This document shows, in pieces, positions 38,930 through 47,966 of a stretch of 64,000 nt of DNA. Position numbers and translations under genes: made by a program. The notes below the pieces were generated by a model that was not told the origin of the DNA, searched no databases, and was given only the letters and a program-made list of their open reading frames with translations. Numbering within the stretch: position 1 is the first letter of the stretch; every line of letters starts with the position of its first letter. The stretch covers positions 16,411 to 80,410 of the forward strand of contig JAJDAG010000022.1 of NCBI GenBank assembly GCA_029262005.1. Reading direction: 5' to 3'. The stretch is from Candidatus Zhuqueibacterota bacterium (GTDB lineage: Bacteria > Zhuqueibacterota > Zhuqueibacteria > Oceanimicrobiales > Oceanimicrobiaceae).

Positions 38930-40317
38930 TTGTCCTCGCCACACGAACCGCACACTTCCAGGCCAAATTCAGAAACATCGTCATCGTTCAGACTTACTGC
39001 AAGAGATGTTACCGGCTGCAGTCTTAAACTAAATCCCTCATGCTGGGCTCGTCTTGCAACAGCTTCGTTGCTTTCCTCTGGCACAGAATCCATATACGGT
39101 ACAACAAGAGTCTGTCCAGGGTAAATCAAATCAGGGTTTTTGATGAAATTACGGTTGGCAGCAAAAATTATCGAATATTTTAAAGCATCGCCATAGTAAG
39201 TTTTTGCAATCTTAGACAGCCAGTCGCCTCGCTTAACAGTGTAATAACGCTTTGTTCTCGGTTGCGAATTGCCCGCCTTAAGAAGGTCTACGGCAGAAGC
39301 CCAGGAAACAGAGCTTGAAGAGTCGATGGTAGCATCCTTTTCAACAACATCCACTTTTTTCCCCTGGGCAACAACCGGCTTTCTGCCTGCAAGAAGCTGC
39401 TCAACAGGTAATCGTTCTTTAAATGTGGGTTTGAATACTTGCGCTTGTATGGGTTTATCTTTTTCCTGCTGAGCAAGCACAATCTCTCTCTTTCGATTGA
39501 TCGACAAGGAAAACGGCGTCACATGTTCAACCAGCATCGAAGTTTCATTCACATCGCTAAATGTGGTTGGCGAAGAGTACCGGCCTGCAACGATGGCACG
39601 ATATTTCCCGATTCGAAGATCTTGTAAAACAATAGGCGCGCTCGCTACCTGACCTGGATATAGACGCACGCTTCTGCTAATAAATCTGTCAACATAGTCG
39701 CCGTTCTTAGCATAAATCTCGGCCCAAATATCAGCAGTTAAAAATCGGGTGCCGGAATTTTCAACTTCAACTGAAATATTCGTCGCGCTTTCTCCTCTGA
39801 CTACATCAACGCTGCCAATTTTGAGTTGACTGCCGGCAGGCTTGCCAATGTGCGTAATTATTTGCACTGCGGTGGTTGTCTCATCAGAGCCCTCACGTGC
39901 ATTCCATGCCGTGCTTACCTCTTTCAAAAGAAGTACACTCCAATAACTTCCTGTACGACTTATATTCTCTGGTACAGTTACAGAATAGTTTATTTCACCA
40001 GTACTCCCTGCGTGGACAGCAAGTTGACTTGGCTCGAATTGAATCCAGGCAGCGTTGGATTTGCTTAAAGTGCCAGAGGCAAAATACGTCTGCTCTCCAT
40101 CGCCGGAAAGAGACAAGTCTGCCTGACTGACACGCACTAACTTCGCTTCATTAGTTGAGTTGGTGACTATAATCGTGCCGGCGTAGGACTCTCCCGGATG
40201 GGCACTTCCTTCTTTTGGTTGAATTGGTACACCGGGCCCGGCGGCAACGATGCTTTCAATCGGAAGAAGCAGTGCAAAAAAAATCACGCCTAATAAAAAA
40301 TTTCTCTGATGTAGCAT
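38710..40317 (-). CDS. Secreted LysM protein with Ig-like chaperone-type domain
   Basis: The 535-residue protein has a signal peptide (LLGVIFFALLLPIESIVAAG), beta-sandwich domains resembling DUF916/pilus-chaperone folds (about 25-270), a low-complexity linker and one LysM domain near residue 365 (YYTVKRGDWLSKIAKTYYGD, then NPDLIYPGQTLVVPY) that binds peptidoglycan. About the last 73 codons run antisense to the kinase gene at 38507 and look like noise, so the natural end may be shorter and a stop may have been lost, or an assembly or sequence error may exist. The start at 40317 is chosen over 40419 because the signal peptide begins there. The role may be envelope anchoring of a surface structure. 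Confidence 0.75.
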   Translation of the reverse strand: MLHQRNFLLGVIFFALLLPIESIVAAGPGVPIQPKEGSAHPGESYAGTIIVTNSTNEAKLVRVSQADLSLSGDGEQTYFASGTLSKSNAAWIQFEPSQLAVHAGSTGEINYSVTVPENISRTGSYWSVLLLKEVSTAWNAREGSDETTTAVQIITHIGKPAGSQLKIGSVDVVRGESATNISVEVENSGTRFLTADIWAEIYAKNGDYVDRFISRSVRLYPGQVASAPIVLQDLRIGKYRAIVAGRYSSPTTFSDVNETSMLVEHVTPFSLSINRKREIVLAQQEKDKPIQAQVFKPTFKERLPVEQLLAGRKPVVAQGKKVDVVEKDATIDSSSSVSWASAVDLLKAGNSQPRTKRYYTVKRGDWLSKIAKTYYGDALKYSIIFAANRNFIKNPDLIYPGQTLVVPYMDSVPEESNEAVARRAQHEGFSLRLQPVTSLAVSLNDDDVSEFGLEVCGSCGEDNYLRTLTRMISVPDSVKSYVISSISVDRIKMPLPLSLRRFSGASGSLTFFGLNPFPSSLIRTVRVFPFGSKLI

Positions 40318-40717
40318 AGCGCCTGTAAAAGGAAAATCAAGAGATGCTAAAGAAAACAATGGCTTATTGAATGTTGTTTTTATACAAGTTGTATGCCAAA
40401 AACACAAAGAGGCGAGCATGCAATGATGGCAACATTATTGTGCCATTTGACCAAACTTTGAAAAAGTTGTGCACAGTAAAAAGTGGGTGATTTCAAACCA
40501 GTTGTTCTGTTATCGCACAAAACATGAAACACGCCTGTCTGACCCTGCAATAAACGGCCAAACTCAGAACACCGGAGGACACGAAAGCTAAGCAAACTAT
40601 GGAATAGCGTTGATTGGAAAATATTCGTAGAAAAAGTTCTTGAAGCAAAACCACCATGACCAGTATTTGGCCACGGTGGGAAATCAACGGGATTACATCA
40701 ATTGTACCACATTATCA
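40318..40717. other. Gene-free stretch between LysM and glycogen phosphorylase genes
   Basis: About 400 bp, with no credible ORF; small ORFs on both strands lack ribosome binding sites. It holds the LysM gene promoter region and the 3' side of glgP. I see no clear signal other than short imperfect hairpins near 40655-40680. Confidence 0.45.
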
Positions 40718-42436
40718 CTATTGAAACAACGGAAAGACACGGTAGGCACGCAAGGCATATTCCTTGACCATTCGGTGTGTATTAAAGTAAGACGCATTGA
40801 GCGCAATGGTGCTTTTCATGATATCAATCCACGCATCCTTATCGCCATAATAAAGCGGTAAAATAACATTTTCGAGTTTATCGTATAAACTAACTGTATC
40901 GAGACGCTCGTCGTAGTGACTCAAATTGGTTTCAGACGGGGCTGGCCCGATTGACCATCCAGTCATACCTTCGACACAGCCTTCAATCCACCAGCCATCC
41001 AAGATGCTAAAATTCGGCACACCGTTATGGGCTGCTTTCATGCCACTAGTCCCGGAAGCTTCACGCGGTCTGTGGGGATTGTTCAGCCAAACATCTACAC
41101 CGGCTGTGATTAGGCCGCCCAAATGCATGCCGTAATTTTCTATATAAGCGATGTCTATCTCTCCTTTAAGTTTATTAATACCATCAAACACACGTTTAAT
41201 AAGTGCCTTGCCTTCGTCGTCCTTTGGATGTGCCTTGCCTGCGAACACAATTTGCAGCCGACCAGCCCCCAATTCTAAAAGCTTGTCAAGATCTGAAAAA
41301 ATAAGATCTGCGCGCTTGTAACCGGCGGCGCGGCGGGCAAAACCAATTGTGAGCCAGTCCGGGTTCATGCGGGTACCCGTTTGTTTTTCAACATAACTTA
41401 GTAACGTGCGCTTAGCGCTCATGTGAGCCTTCCAGATTTCTTCATTTGGAATAAACACGGCACGGACAAAATGCGATGGGTCTATATCCCAGCCCGGAAT
41501 GTATTTGTCAAACAGTTTGATAAAATTTCTTTCGGTCCAACTTTTTGAATGAATTCCATTGGTTACAGCCTCAATGTCCGGTCTATCGAACATATTTCGT
41601 GACACCTCGGCATGTTTGGCAGAAACACCATTTATGAACCGACTCAACCTTAGAGAAATCGTCGTCAGGTTAACGGGGATTTCACCACCAAGAATTTCTC
41701 GTAAATAGTCAATATATACCGGACTGATGACCTGTTTAACCATATCAAAATCAAAAACATCGTGACCGGCAGCAACCGGTGTATGAGTTGTAAAAACACA
41801 GGACTTCTTTATTTTCTCAATAGAACTATAGCCGCTTTCACGAACCAGTTCCAACGTCAATAGACTTGCATGCCCCTCGTTCAAGTGATAGCTCTCGATA
41901 TCACGAAAACCCAAGTCTCGCAGCATCCGCACGCCACCAATACCAAGTATAATTTCCTGACAAAGACGCACGTACAGATCTCCCCCATAGAGGTGCTTGT
42001 TTAACGCACGATCTTCTTTACCGTTTTCATCAACATTCACATCAAGAAAGTAAACAGGTACCACATAGCCGTACTTGCCAATAATATCGTATTCCCACAC
42101 ACATACTCTGATACGTCGGTTTTCAATTTTTAATTCAATGTAGTTGGGTAACCTGGTTAGTTTTTCCTCGGGCTTCCATCGCACCTCTGTTTCAACCTGA
42201 GTACCATCACTCTTTAACCCCTGGTGAAAATAACCGTACTGTTGCAACAAAGTCACACCGACCATCGGCACACCTAGATCTGCTGCAGAGCGCAGTGTGT
42301 CGCCTGCCAAAACACCCAAACCGCCACTGTATGAAGGAATATCATTTTCAAGTGCAACCTCCATAGTAAAATATGCAATTTCCCGCTTGCTTTTATCTTG
42401 ACTGATCCTGCGGAATATTTTGCTCGTCTCTTTCAT
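40718..42436 (-). CDS. glgP: Alpha-glucan (glycogen) phosphorylase, short type
   Basis: The 572-residue protein is the short bacterial form of the alpha-glucan phosphorylase family, which releases glucose-1-phosphate from glycogen or maltodextrin. The start REIAYFTMEVALENDIPSYSGGLGVLAGD, the active-site segment SYHLNEGHASLL and TTHTPVAAGHDVF are typical. The PLP-binding lysine lies in EASGTSGMKAAHNG. The RADLIFSDLDKLL region belongs to the glucosyltransferase GT35 fold. An AAGGAAA ribosome binding site lies upstream of the minus-strand start. No other glycogen gene is adjacent. Confidence 0.92.
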   Translation of the reverse strand: MKETSKIFRRISQDKSKREIAYFTMEVALENDIPSYSGGLGVLAGDTLRSAADLGVPMVGVTLLQQYGYFHQGLKSDGTQVETEVRWKPEEKLTRLPNYIELKIENRRIRVCVWEYDIIGKYGYVVPVYFLDVNVDENGKEDRALNKHLYGGDLYVRLCQEIILGIGGVRMLRDLGFRDIESYHLNEGHASLLTLELVRESGYSSIEKIKKSCVFTTHTPVAAGHDVFDFDMVKQVISPVYIDYLREILGGEIPVNLTTISLRLSRFINGVSAKHAEVSRNMFDRPDIEAVTNGIHSKSWTERNFIKLFDKYIPGWDIDPSHFVRAVFIPNEEIWKAHMSAKRTLLSYVEKQTGTRMNPDWLTIGFARRAAGYKRADLIFSDLDKLLELGAGRLQIVFAGKAHPKDDEGKALIKRVFDGINKLKGEIDIAYIENYGMHLGGLITAGVDVWLNNPHRPREASGTSGMKAAHNGVPNFSILDGWWIEGCVEGMTGWSIGPAPSETNLSHYDERLDTVSLYDKLENVILPLYYGDKDAWIDIMKSTIALNASYFNTHRMVKEYALRAYRVFPLFQ

Positions 42437-42671
42437 AAAAAAATTTCCTTTTTTTACAAGTCGTTACAAAACAAAAAAAGTCGCGCATTGGGTCGCTCAC
42501 AAATAATGCGCAACACATACCCTTAATAACCCGGGAGAAAACTACAACAGAACTGAATCGTTAGCTCCCACAGCTAATACCCTATATTTGAATATCGTCA
42601 CTCTACTTAGTCACTAAAATTTATTTAGCTAGCAAAACAGCACCAAACATTGACGCAAAATTGCTGCTTGC

Positions 42672-43451
42672 TTACGGCTTGAACATCATAGCGGTCACCT
42701 TGGCAACCACGCTTCTTGGTGAAAAACGAGATGAATTGACCAGTAAGTAATTCCTGGCGCCGGGAATAAGCGTCAATTTACCTGAGAGAAACGCCTGCAA
42801 CCCCAATTTGGCAACCGTATCCGCGGAATGAAGGCTGGAGAGTTTCCGGCGATCCATCTTGGAAATATTATGAAAATTGCTTTCTGTACCACCGGGACAG
42901 AGGCAAGTTACGGTTATTCCACGGCCACGATACTCCTCGGCTAACGCTTCAGAAAAACTAAGTACAAATGACTTTGTAGCGCTGTAAGTCGCAAAATAAG
43001 GAACGGGTTGAAACCCTGCGGTGGACGCAACATTCAAAAAACCCCCGGATCCTTTTTTGAGCATTTGAGGTAAAAACAAGTGCGTCAACACTGTGACGGC
43101 ATTTATGTTTAGCATGCACATGGATTCATAGGTGGCGCAATCAACCGATTCGAAAGCGCCCCATTTGCCAAAACCGGCATTGTTAATAACCACGTCAACA
43201 TCAATTTCAGCATCCGTGATTTTTTTGAACAGAGCGTGCGGCCCGGATTGTGTACTGAGATCTGCCGCAAAGGCATGGGCTTTAATATTTTGCTCGTTTT
43301 GAAACATCCGCGCCATTTCAGTGATCGTTTGTTCAGATCGAGCCGTTAGCACCAGATTAGCCTTAGATTGTGCCAACGATTTTGCAAATTCTAGCCCGAT
43401 ACCTGATGAAGCACCGGTTATCAAAACGGTCTTTCCACGATACCGCTTCAT
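42672..43451 (-). CDS. Short-chain dehydrogenase (DltE-like)
   Basis: This 259-residue classical SDR has TGASSGIG in the cofactor site, NNAGFG, a catalytic Ser in NVASTAGF, and YSATK with Tyr and Lys. The closest pattern is the DltE/YqjQ group of short-chain dehydrogenases acting on lipids or ketones, but substrate assignment is not possible. The C-terminal RSVVAKVTAMMFKP is hydrophobic and may touch a membrane. It lies on the minus strand between the glgP and MscS genes, with gaps of 235 bp and 449 bp, so it is probably transcribed alone. Confidence 0.85.
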   Translation of the reverse strand: MKRYRGKTVLITGASSGIGLEFAKSLAQSKANLVLTARSEQTITEMARMFQNEQNIKAHAFAADLSTQSGPHALFKKITDAEIDVDVVINNAGFGKWGAFESVDCATYESMCMLNINAVTVLTHLFLPQMLKKGSGGFLNVASTAGFQPVPYFATYSATKSFVLSFSEALAEEYRGRGITVTCLCPGGTESNFHNISKMDRRKLSSLHSADTVAKLGLQAFLSGKLTLIPGARNYLLVNSSRFSPRSVVAKVTAMMFKP

Positions 43452-43900
43452 AATTCACCCCAAACAATTAGGAAAGAAACTGAGAAGGCAGACATTAAAC
43501 AAATAGGCTTAAAATGTCAATCGATTTTACACTCATTTGGCAAAGCGGGTATTGGCCCACGAAAAGGCTATTTTCTTACATCCGGTGGTAAAAGCGTTAA
43601 AAGGCGGGTTATCGTTGTAAGTTTCCTTGCCCTCTCGCAAAATTCAAAAAGGAAAAACTAAGTCTGGGCTTGCAAAAGAGAAGGGGAAATCAGTTTACTC
43701 GGTGTACAAACACTACGGATAAATTTTCACTTCAGGCAACTTCAACCACGCCCTAAAGGCCAATTTCTGATACTCGAAGGCACTTCGAATCAGACAAACT
43801 TGCCAACTCCTATCAAATGAACTACGAAATTATAGATTTTGTTTACTTCACAAAAGTTGTGAATAGAGAGCCAAATCAAAAGGCAGGGGCAAGCAAATAA
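43452..43900. other. Gene-free stretch between the SDR and MscS genes
   Basis: About 450 bp with no credible ORF on either strand. The DNA is moderately AT-rich. No repeat, hairpin terminator or operator was recognised. Confidence 0.5.
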
Positions 43901-45385
43901 CTAAAACACACCTTTGAAAAAATCACGCATCCGCCCCATGATTTGTTGAGCCAGTGTGTCTGTTACTTCCACACGTTCTTCAGGCGTGGCAGTGGCCATT
44001 TTTTCAGAATTACGCACACGTCTCTCAGCAACGACCTTGCTGATGACTTGAGCCACTTCAGGCCGCTCGGTCAGAAGCCCATTCAAATTTTCTTTCGTAA
44101 TCTCGTGAGCAACAATATCGGTCATGGCAACCAGTGTGGCGCCTCTCGTTTCTCCGGTCAGGAGCGACATTTCGCCAAAAAATTCACCCGGCACAATCTG
44201 ACCGACCTTAATGCCTTCAAGCGTTCCGTTGGTGCGCAAAAAAACGTGCAACAAACCTTCGGAAAGAATGAACATGGAATTTCCAGGATCGCCCTGCTTA
44301 ATAATTTGCTGGCTGCGAACAAATTTTACTTGCGTCATATTTGAGGCCAACTTACGTAATTGCGTATTTTCAATAGGTTTGAACAGCTCAGTCTCGCTAA
44401 GCAACTTGGTACGATCTTCTACTGACGCGGCATCCAGGTGGCGGGCGGGCATTTCGGTATAAAAAAGATCCTGCTTCGGATAGGCAGGGGCAATGCCCGC
44501 CTGCTTTAGATGCTCCAGAATGCTACGGCTGACATGGCTGCGAGCCACTCCCTCAGTGGTACCGTTGCCCCAACCTGACATCCAGTAACGCACAGAATAT
44601 TCTATTCCAAGAGGAGTCGTTTTCTTCACAATAACGTTAGGTTCAGGATTTTCCATAACACCTTTCTGGCCCATTACCGCGCGGGCCCCAGCCTCCAGAA
44701 CACGGCAAGCCCGATCCGTTGAAACCGAAAAGTCAAGACATACGGTGGTCTCGAAACGGCTTTGCGGGCCAGCTCCCCAAAAATTGGTTACAACCATTTT
44801 CCCCAACAAGCTGTTCGGCAACACAACAAGGGAATCATCTTCTGTCTCAAGTCTCGTCGTGCGCCAGTTTATTTCATCAACCTTGCCAATAATATCGCTA
44901 GCAGAATTTGAACCATGAACCTTAATCCAGTCCCCAATTTTATAGGGCCGGTCAATATTTATCGCCAGACCGGTAAACACATCCAAGATCATATTTTGCA
45001 CCGCAAAGCCAATTACAATACCAACCACGCCGGAGGTCGCCCAGAAAGCCGTTACATCCTGCCCGAAAACAATGCCAACGATGCCGGTAATGGCAATGGT
45101 ATAAACTACTAAAGTGAAAATATCTTTAATCAGTCTCGGAACCGTGGTGCCCAAAGTACGGGAAATGAGGCCATCCCAAAAAAACACCTGCACCAGACGA
45201 TTAAAAAAATGTGCTGCAGACAGCCAGATGCCTATTTCAATAATGTAGGCGAGCACCTTCTGCGACTGGGTTACAGCTTCTGAACCAAACTGAAAAAGAA
45301 GATCACGATTCCAGAGAGTAAATGCTGCCGTTAATAAAAAAAATGTAAACGACCGCCACAAGCGTTTGAAAACAGTTTTGCCCAT
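43901..45385 (-). CDS. MscS-type channel with cyclic nucleotide-binding domain
   Basis: The 494-residue protein has an N-terminal membrane part with about four helices, an MscS pore domain (about 90-310, pore helix ATSGVVGIVIGFAVQNM followed by the beta domain IGKVDEINWRTTRLETED), then a Crp-like cNMP-binding domain (about 335-460). The binding domain keeps QGDPGNSMFILSEGLLHV and the phosphate-cassette-like GEFFGEMSLLTGETRGAT. It therefore looks like a mechanosensitive or ligand-gated channel tuned by a cyclic nucleotide. Whether cAMP, cGMP or another ligand binds is unknown. The hydrophilic tail (about 460-494) is not conserved. It is transcribed alone. Confidence 0.92.
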   Translation of the reverse strand: MGKTVFKRLWRSFTFFLLTAAFTLWNRDLLFQFGSEAVTQSQKVLAYIIEIGIWLSAAHFFNRLVQVFFWDGLISRTLGTTVPRLIKDIFTLVVYTIAITGIVGIVFGQDVTAFWATSGVVGIVIGFAVQNMILDVFTGLAINIDRPYKIGDWIKVHGSNSASDIIGKVDEINWRTTRLETEDDSLVVLPNSLLGKMVVTNFWGAGPQSRFETTVCLDFSVSTDRACRVLEAGARAVMGQKGVMENPEPNVIVKKTTPLGIEYSVRYWMSGWGNGTTEGVARSHVSRSILEHLKQAGIAPAYPKQDLFYTEMPARHLDAASVEDRTKLLSETELFKPIENTQLRKLASNMTQVKFVRSQQIIKQGDPGNSMFILSEGLLHVFLRTNGTLEGIKVGQIVPGEFFGEMSLLTGETRGATLVAMTDIVAHEITKENLNGLLTERPEVAQVISKVVAERRVRNSEKMATATPEERVEVTDTLAQQIMGRMRDFFKGVF

Positions 45386-45646
45386 GAAAATATGCTTCTT
45401 GTGAAATTGTTAAAGTGATTCGAATTAGCCCCCGGCATGGGGACGAAATATGGACGTCGCCCAATGACTATTTATACGTGACGAAACTCTGATTTGGCGA
45501 AGGTTGAAATCTGAACGGATTCAGGTTTGAAGCGTGCGCAAGTTATTGCTCAAGGCGTGGCTTTATAAATCGTGCTAACCCCAAATAAATTTCTTGTTAA
45601 AGGAGAAGCTTTGCGGATATTGCGGCCTGTAACGGCATAGCAAACC

Positions 45647-45766
45647 TCAGTGATATTCAGACACCATTTTACCCTGCATATTGACAACGAGCATGGCATC
45701 GGGTGCTGCTTCCAGCAACCCACGAAACATCTGCTCTTCAGTCTCTGTTTTTCTATCACGGCTCAT
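45647..45766 (-). pseudogene. PAS-domain sensor remnant
   Basis: Reading from ATG 45766 on the minus strand gives 39 residues, MSRDRKTETEEQMFRGLLEA then PDAMLVVNMQGKMVSEYH and a stop. The segment MFRGLLEAAPDAMLVVNMQG is the start of a typical PAS domain, but it breaks off after the first strand where the domain needs about 80 more residues. Downstream frames hold nothing recognisable. I read it as the 5' remnant of a PAS histidine kinase or regulator destroyed by deletion or frameshift. The larger ORFs on the same stretch (45550-45759) are off-frame. Confidence 0.6.
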
Positions 45767-46083
45767 TTTAGTTTACCTATTGCGAAATAAACTTGCTGCC
45801 AGAACAGCCCTAAAGCTAGAAACAAACTCGCTGAACAAATCATCACCGTAAAACAACCGGCCTTCAAATCTGAAGAAAACCCAAATTTTCCGGCACTCAA
45901 AAGGATAAAGAAACAATGGGCGACAGTCCCTTCATTCCCATAAATTATTCGAGAACATTTCCTAATCACTATTGGCGCAAAAATTCCACTTTTTTATGAT
46001 AAGGCAACTGTCGCTTGCTTAATTGAATTCTTTTATTATTTTATGACCTGTTCCTACACTCTCACAAAAAGAGACCAATCGAT

Positions 46084-46998
46084 ATGGCAGCAGCAGACCG
46101 CTTTCAAATAATTGACGCCCACACGCACTTCTTCTCCTATACCTGGCTCAACAAATTCTATCAGTTGGCCAAAGAAAAATATAAGGACCCGCAGGAAGTG
46201 GCAGACACCCTTTCCTGGGAACTGCCACCGAAAGATCCAGTTGCACTTGGCGCTAAATGGATTTCGGAGCAGGACAAATACGGTTTGCAACGGCAAGTTT
46301 TATTTGCCAGCAACCCGGACGACGCCGAATTTCTTGCAGCAGCACTCAATGCATACCCAAAACGACTCATCGGTTATTTTATGGTAAATCCAACAGACAA
46401 AGGTGCGCGCAACCAGACGCTCTACTCACTCGACGTTCTTGGCATGCGAGGCATTCTCCTTTTTCCGGCCATGTTCCATTTTCATTGCTTTGCCGATGTT
46501 GCCTACACTATTTATGAAGAAGCCGCATCTGCCTCGGCGTCTGTTTTCTTGCATTTCGGCAATCTCGATATCCCGATTTTCAGAAAACTTGGTCTGTCTA
46601 GTAACATTGATCTATCCTACTCGAACCCTCTGGACTTGAAGCAACCAGCGCTCGATTTTCCGGAAATCAATTTTATCATTCCTCACTTTGGCTGTGGCCG
46701 GTTTGAAGAAGCACTCGAGGTGGCAACTGCTTGCCCAAACGTCTACTTCGATACCTCAAGTTCTAATTCATGGATTGAGCCGCCGCTTGATTTGCTGCAG
46801 ATTTTTCGTCGTAGCCTGGACGCTATAGGACCGCAGCGGCTGTTATTTGGCACAGACTCTTCTTTTTTCCCTCGCGGCTGGCGCCGGGATATTTTCGAAA
46901 CGCAGTTTGAAATTCTAACACAGCTTGGTCTTTCCAAGAAAGAAAAACAGGCTATTCTTGGCGGTAATATCGCGCGTATTCTCGGGATAAAGCTCTAA
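46084..46998 (+). CDS. Amidohydrolase-family metal-dependent hydrolase
   Basis: The 304-residue TIM-barrel protein of the amidohydrolase 2 type has the metal-binding DAHTHFF at residues 11-17, a second His in FLHFGN, a third in IIPHFGCG, and the catalytic Asp in FGTDSSFF. Members of this group are decarboxylases or hydrolases of aromatic and lactone compounds; the substrate is unknown. The start at ATG 46084 follows an AAAGAGA tract that could be a weak ribosome binding site. It ends in a GGNIARILG motif typical of the family. It is followed by the Fpg-like gene after 110 bp. Confidence 0.88.
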   Translation: MAAADRFQIIDAHTHFFSYTWLNKFYQLAKEKYKDPQEVADTLSWELPPKDPVALGAKWISEQDKYGLQRQVLFASNPDDAEFLAAALNAYPKRLIGYFMVNPTDKGARNQTLYSLDVLGMRGILLFPAMFHFHCFADVAYTIYEEAASASASVFLHFGNLDIPIFRKLGLSSNIDLSYSNPLDLKQPALDFPEINFIIPHFGCGRFEEALEVATACPNVYFDTSSSNSWIEPPLDLLQIFRRSLDAIGPQRLLFGTDSSFFPRGWRRDIFETQFEILTQLGLSKKEKQAILGGNIARILGIKL

Positions 46999-47108
46999 CC
47001 ACCGAACCACAACGCAGCAGCAACCGGGTAACGCAACTTTTTCAGTTGGAGAAAACGTGCTCGCACAGCGGTTTTCGACTGTTTAACATTTTGCAATTTG
47101 GACCAATC

Positions 47109-47945
47109 ATGCCGGAACTCCCAGACCTCGTCTACATTCAAGACAAGCTGAAAGAGGAGCTCGAAGGTATGAAAATCGAACGCGTCCTTATCAAAGAGCC
47201 GATTGTCTTGCGTGTCCTGCTAAAAGAATCTGTCGCTAGCGCGCTTGCAGGCGCAAGGTTCAAAACAGTATTTCGTCACGGGCCGTTTCTTGGACTGACT
47301 TTCGACAACCAACTGGCAATGATAGTGCACCCAATGCTCGCTGGAAAATTTAAACTAACCACAGACACGCAAAAGGCCGGGCGCGGTGTCTGCTTTTCTT
47401 TTCTTCTGAGCGATACCAGAACCTTGCACTATCTTGATGATAAAAAAATGGGCAAAGCATATCTCTTGCAAAGCGGCAATTATGCCCAAATACCGCGCTT
47501 TGAACAACAGGGAATCGATATTTTAAGCAGCGGGTTTACGCTAGAAAAATTTCAAGCCCTGATAGAAAAGCAACGCAAACAGGTGCGTGTTTTTCTCATG
47601 GACCAAACGCTTCTCAGTGCCATTGGCAACGCATACGCCGATGAAATTCTGTTCGATGCCCGGCTGCACCCAAAGACGCTTTGTAATCAGCTCGCAGAGC
47701 AAGACGTTGAAAATCTCTACAATAGCGTTGTAACAGTTATGAACTGGGGAATCAGGAAAATAAAACAAGCCGGGCAGCCAATCGAGGTGAAAGTACGCGG
47801 CCATGTAAAAGTACGAAATCGTAAAGATCAGCCATGTCCACGTTGCGATTCTATTATTCGGCGGGCCGGCGTTCTCGGCTATGATGCCTTTTTTTGCCCA
47901 ATCTGCCAACCTCCGAAACGCAAACAGTTTATCGAATGGAAATAA
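47109..47945 (+). CDS. Fpg/Nei-like DNA glycosylase homologue with altered key residues
   Basis: The 278-residue protein starts MPELPD, keeping the catalytic Pro1 and Glu2. It has a helix-two-turn-helix (LSAIGNAYADEILFDARLHP) and a zinc finger with four cysteines (CPRC and CPIC). Two important positions differ from E. coli Fpg by my alignment: Lys57 of the RRAKYLL segment is Pro59 (FRHGPFL), and Arg258 of the finger is Tyr (GYDAFF). The His and Met of the HLGMSG loop are replaced in part (HPMLAG). Base recognition is thus likely different from that of Fpg. The start at 47109 is chosen because MPE must be exposed; an in-frame ATG at 47046 is upstream. Confidence 0.85.
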   Translation: MPELPDLVYIQDKLKEELEGMKIERVLIKEPIVLRVLLKESVASALAGARFKTVFRHGPFLGLTFDNQLAMIVHPMLAGKFKLTTDTQKAGRGVCFSFLLSDTRTLHYLDDKKMGKAYLLQSGNYAQIPRFEQQGIDILSSGFTLEKFQALIEKQRKQVRVFLMDQTLLSAIGNAYADEILFDARLHPKTLCNQLAEQDVENLYNSVVTVMNWGIRKIKQAGQPIEVKVRGHVKVRNRKDQPCPRCDSIIRRAGVLGYDAFFCPICQPPKRKQFIEWK

Positions 47946-47966
47946 GATGCGAGGCGGACAAAGAGT

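Noticed and set aside
45550..45969. ORFs of 68-69 codons on the minus strand
   Set aside because: They are off-frame with the PAS remnant or have no recognisable product.
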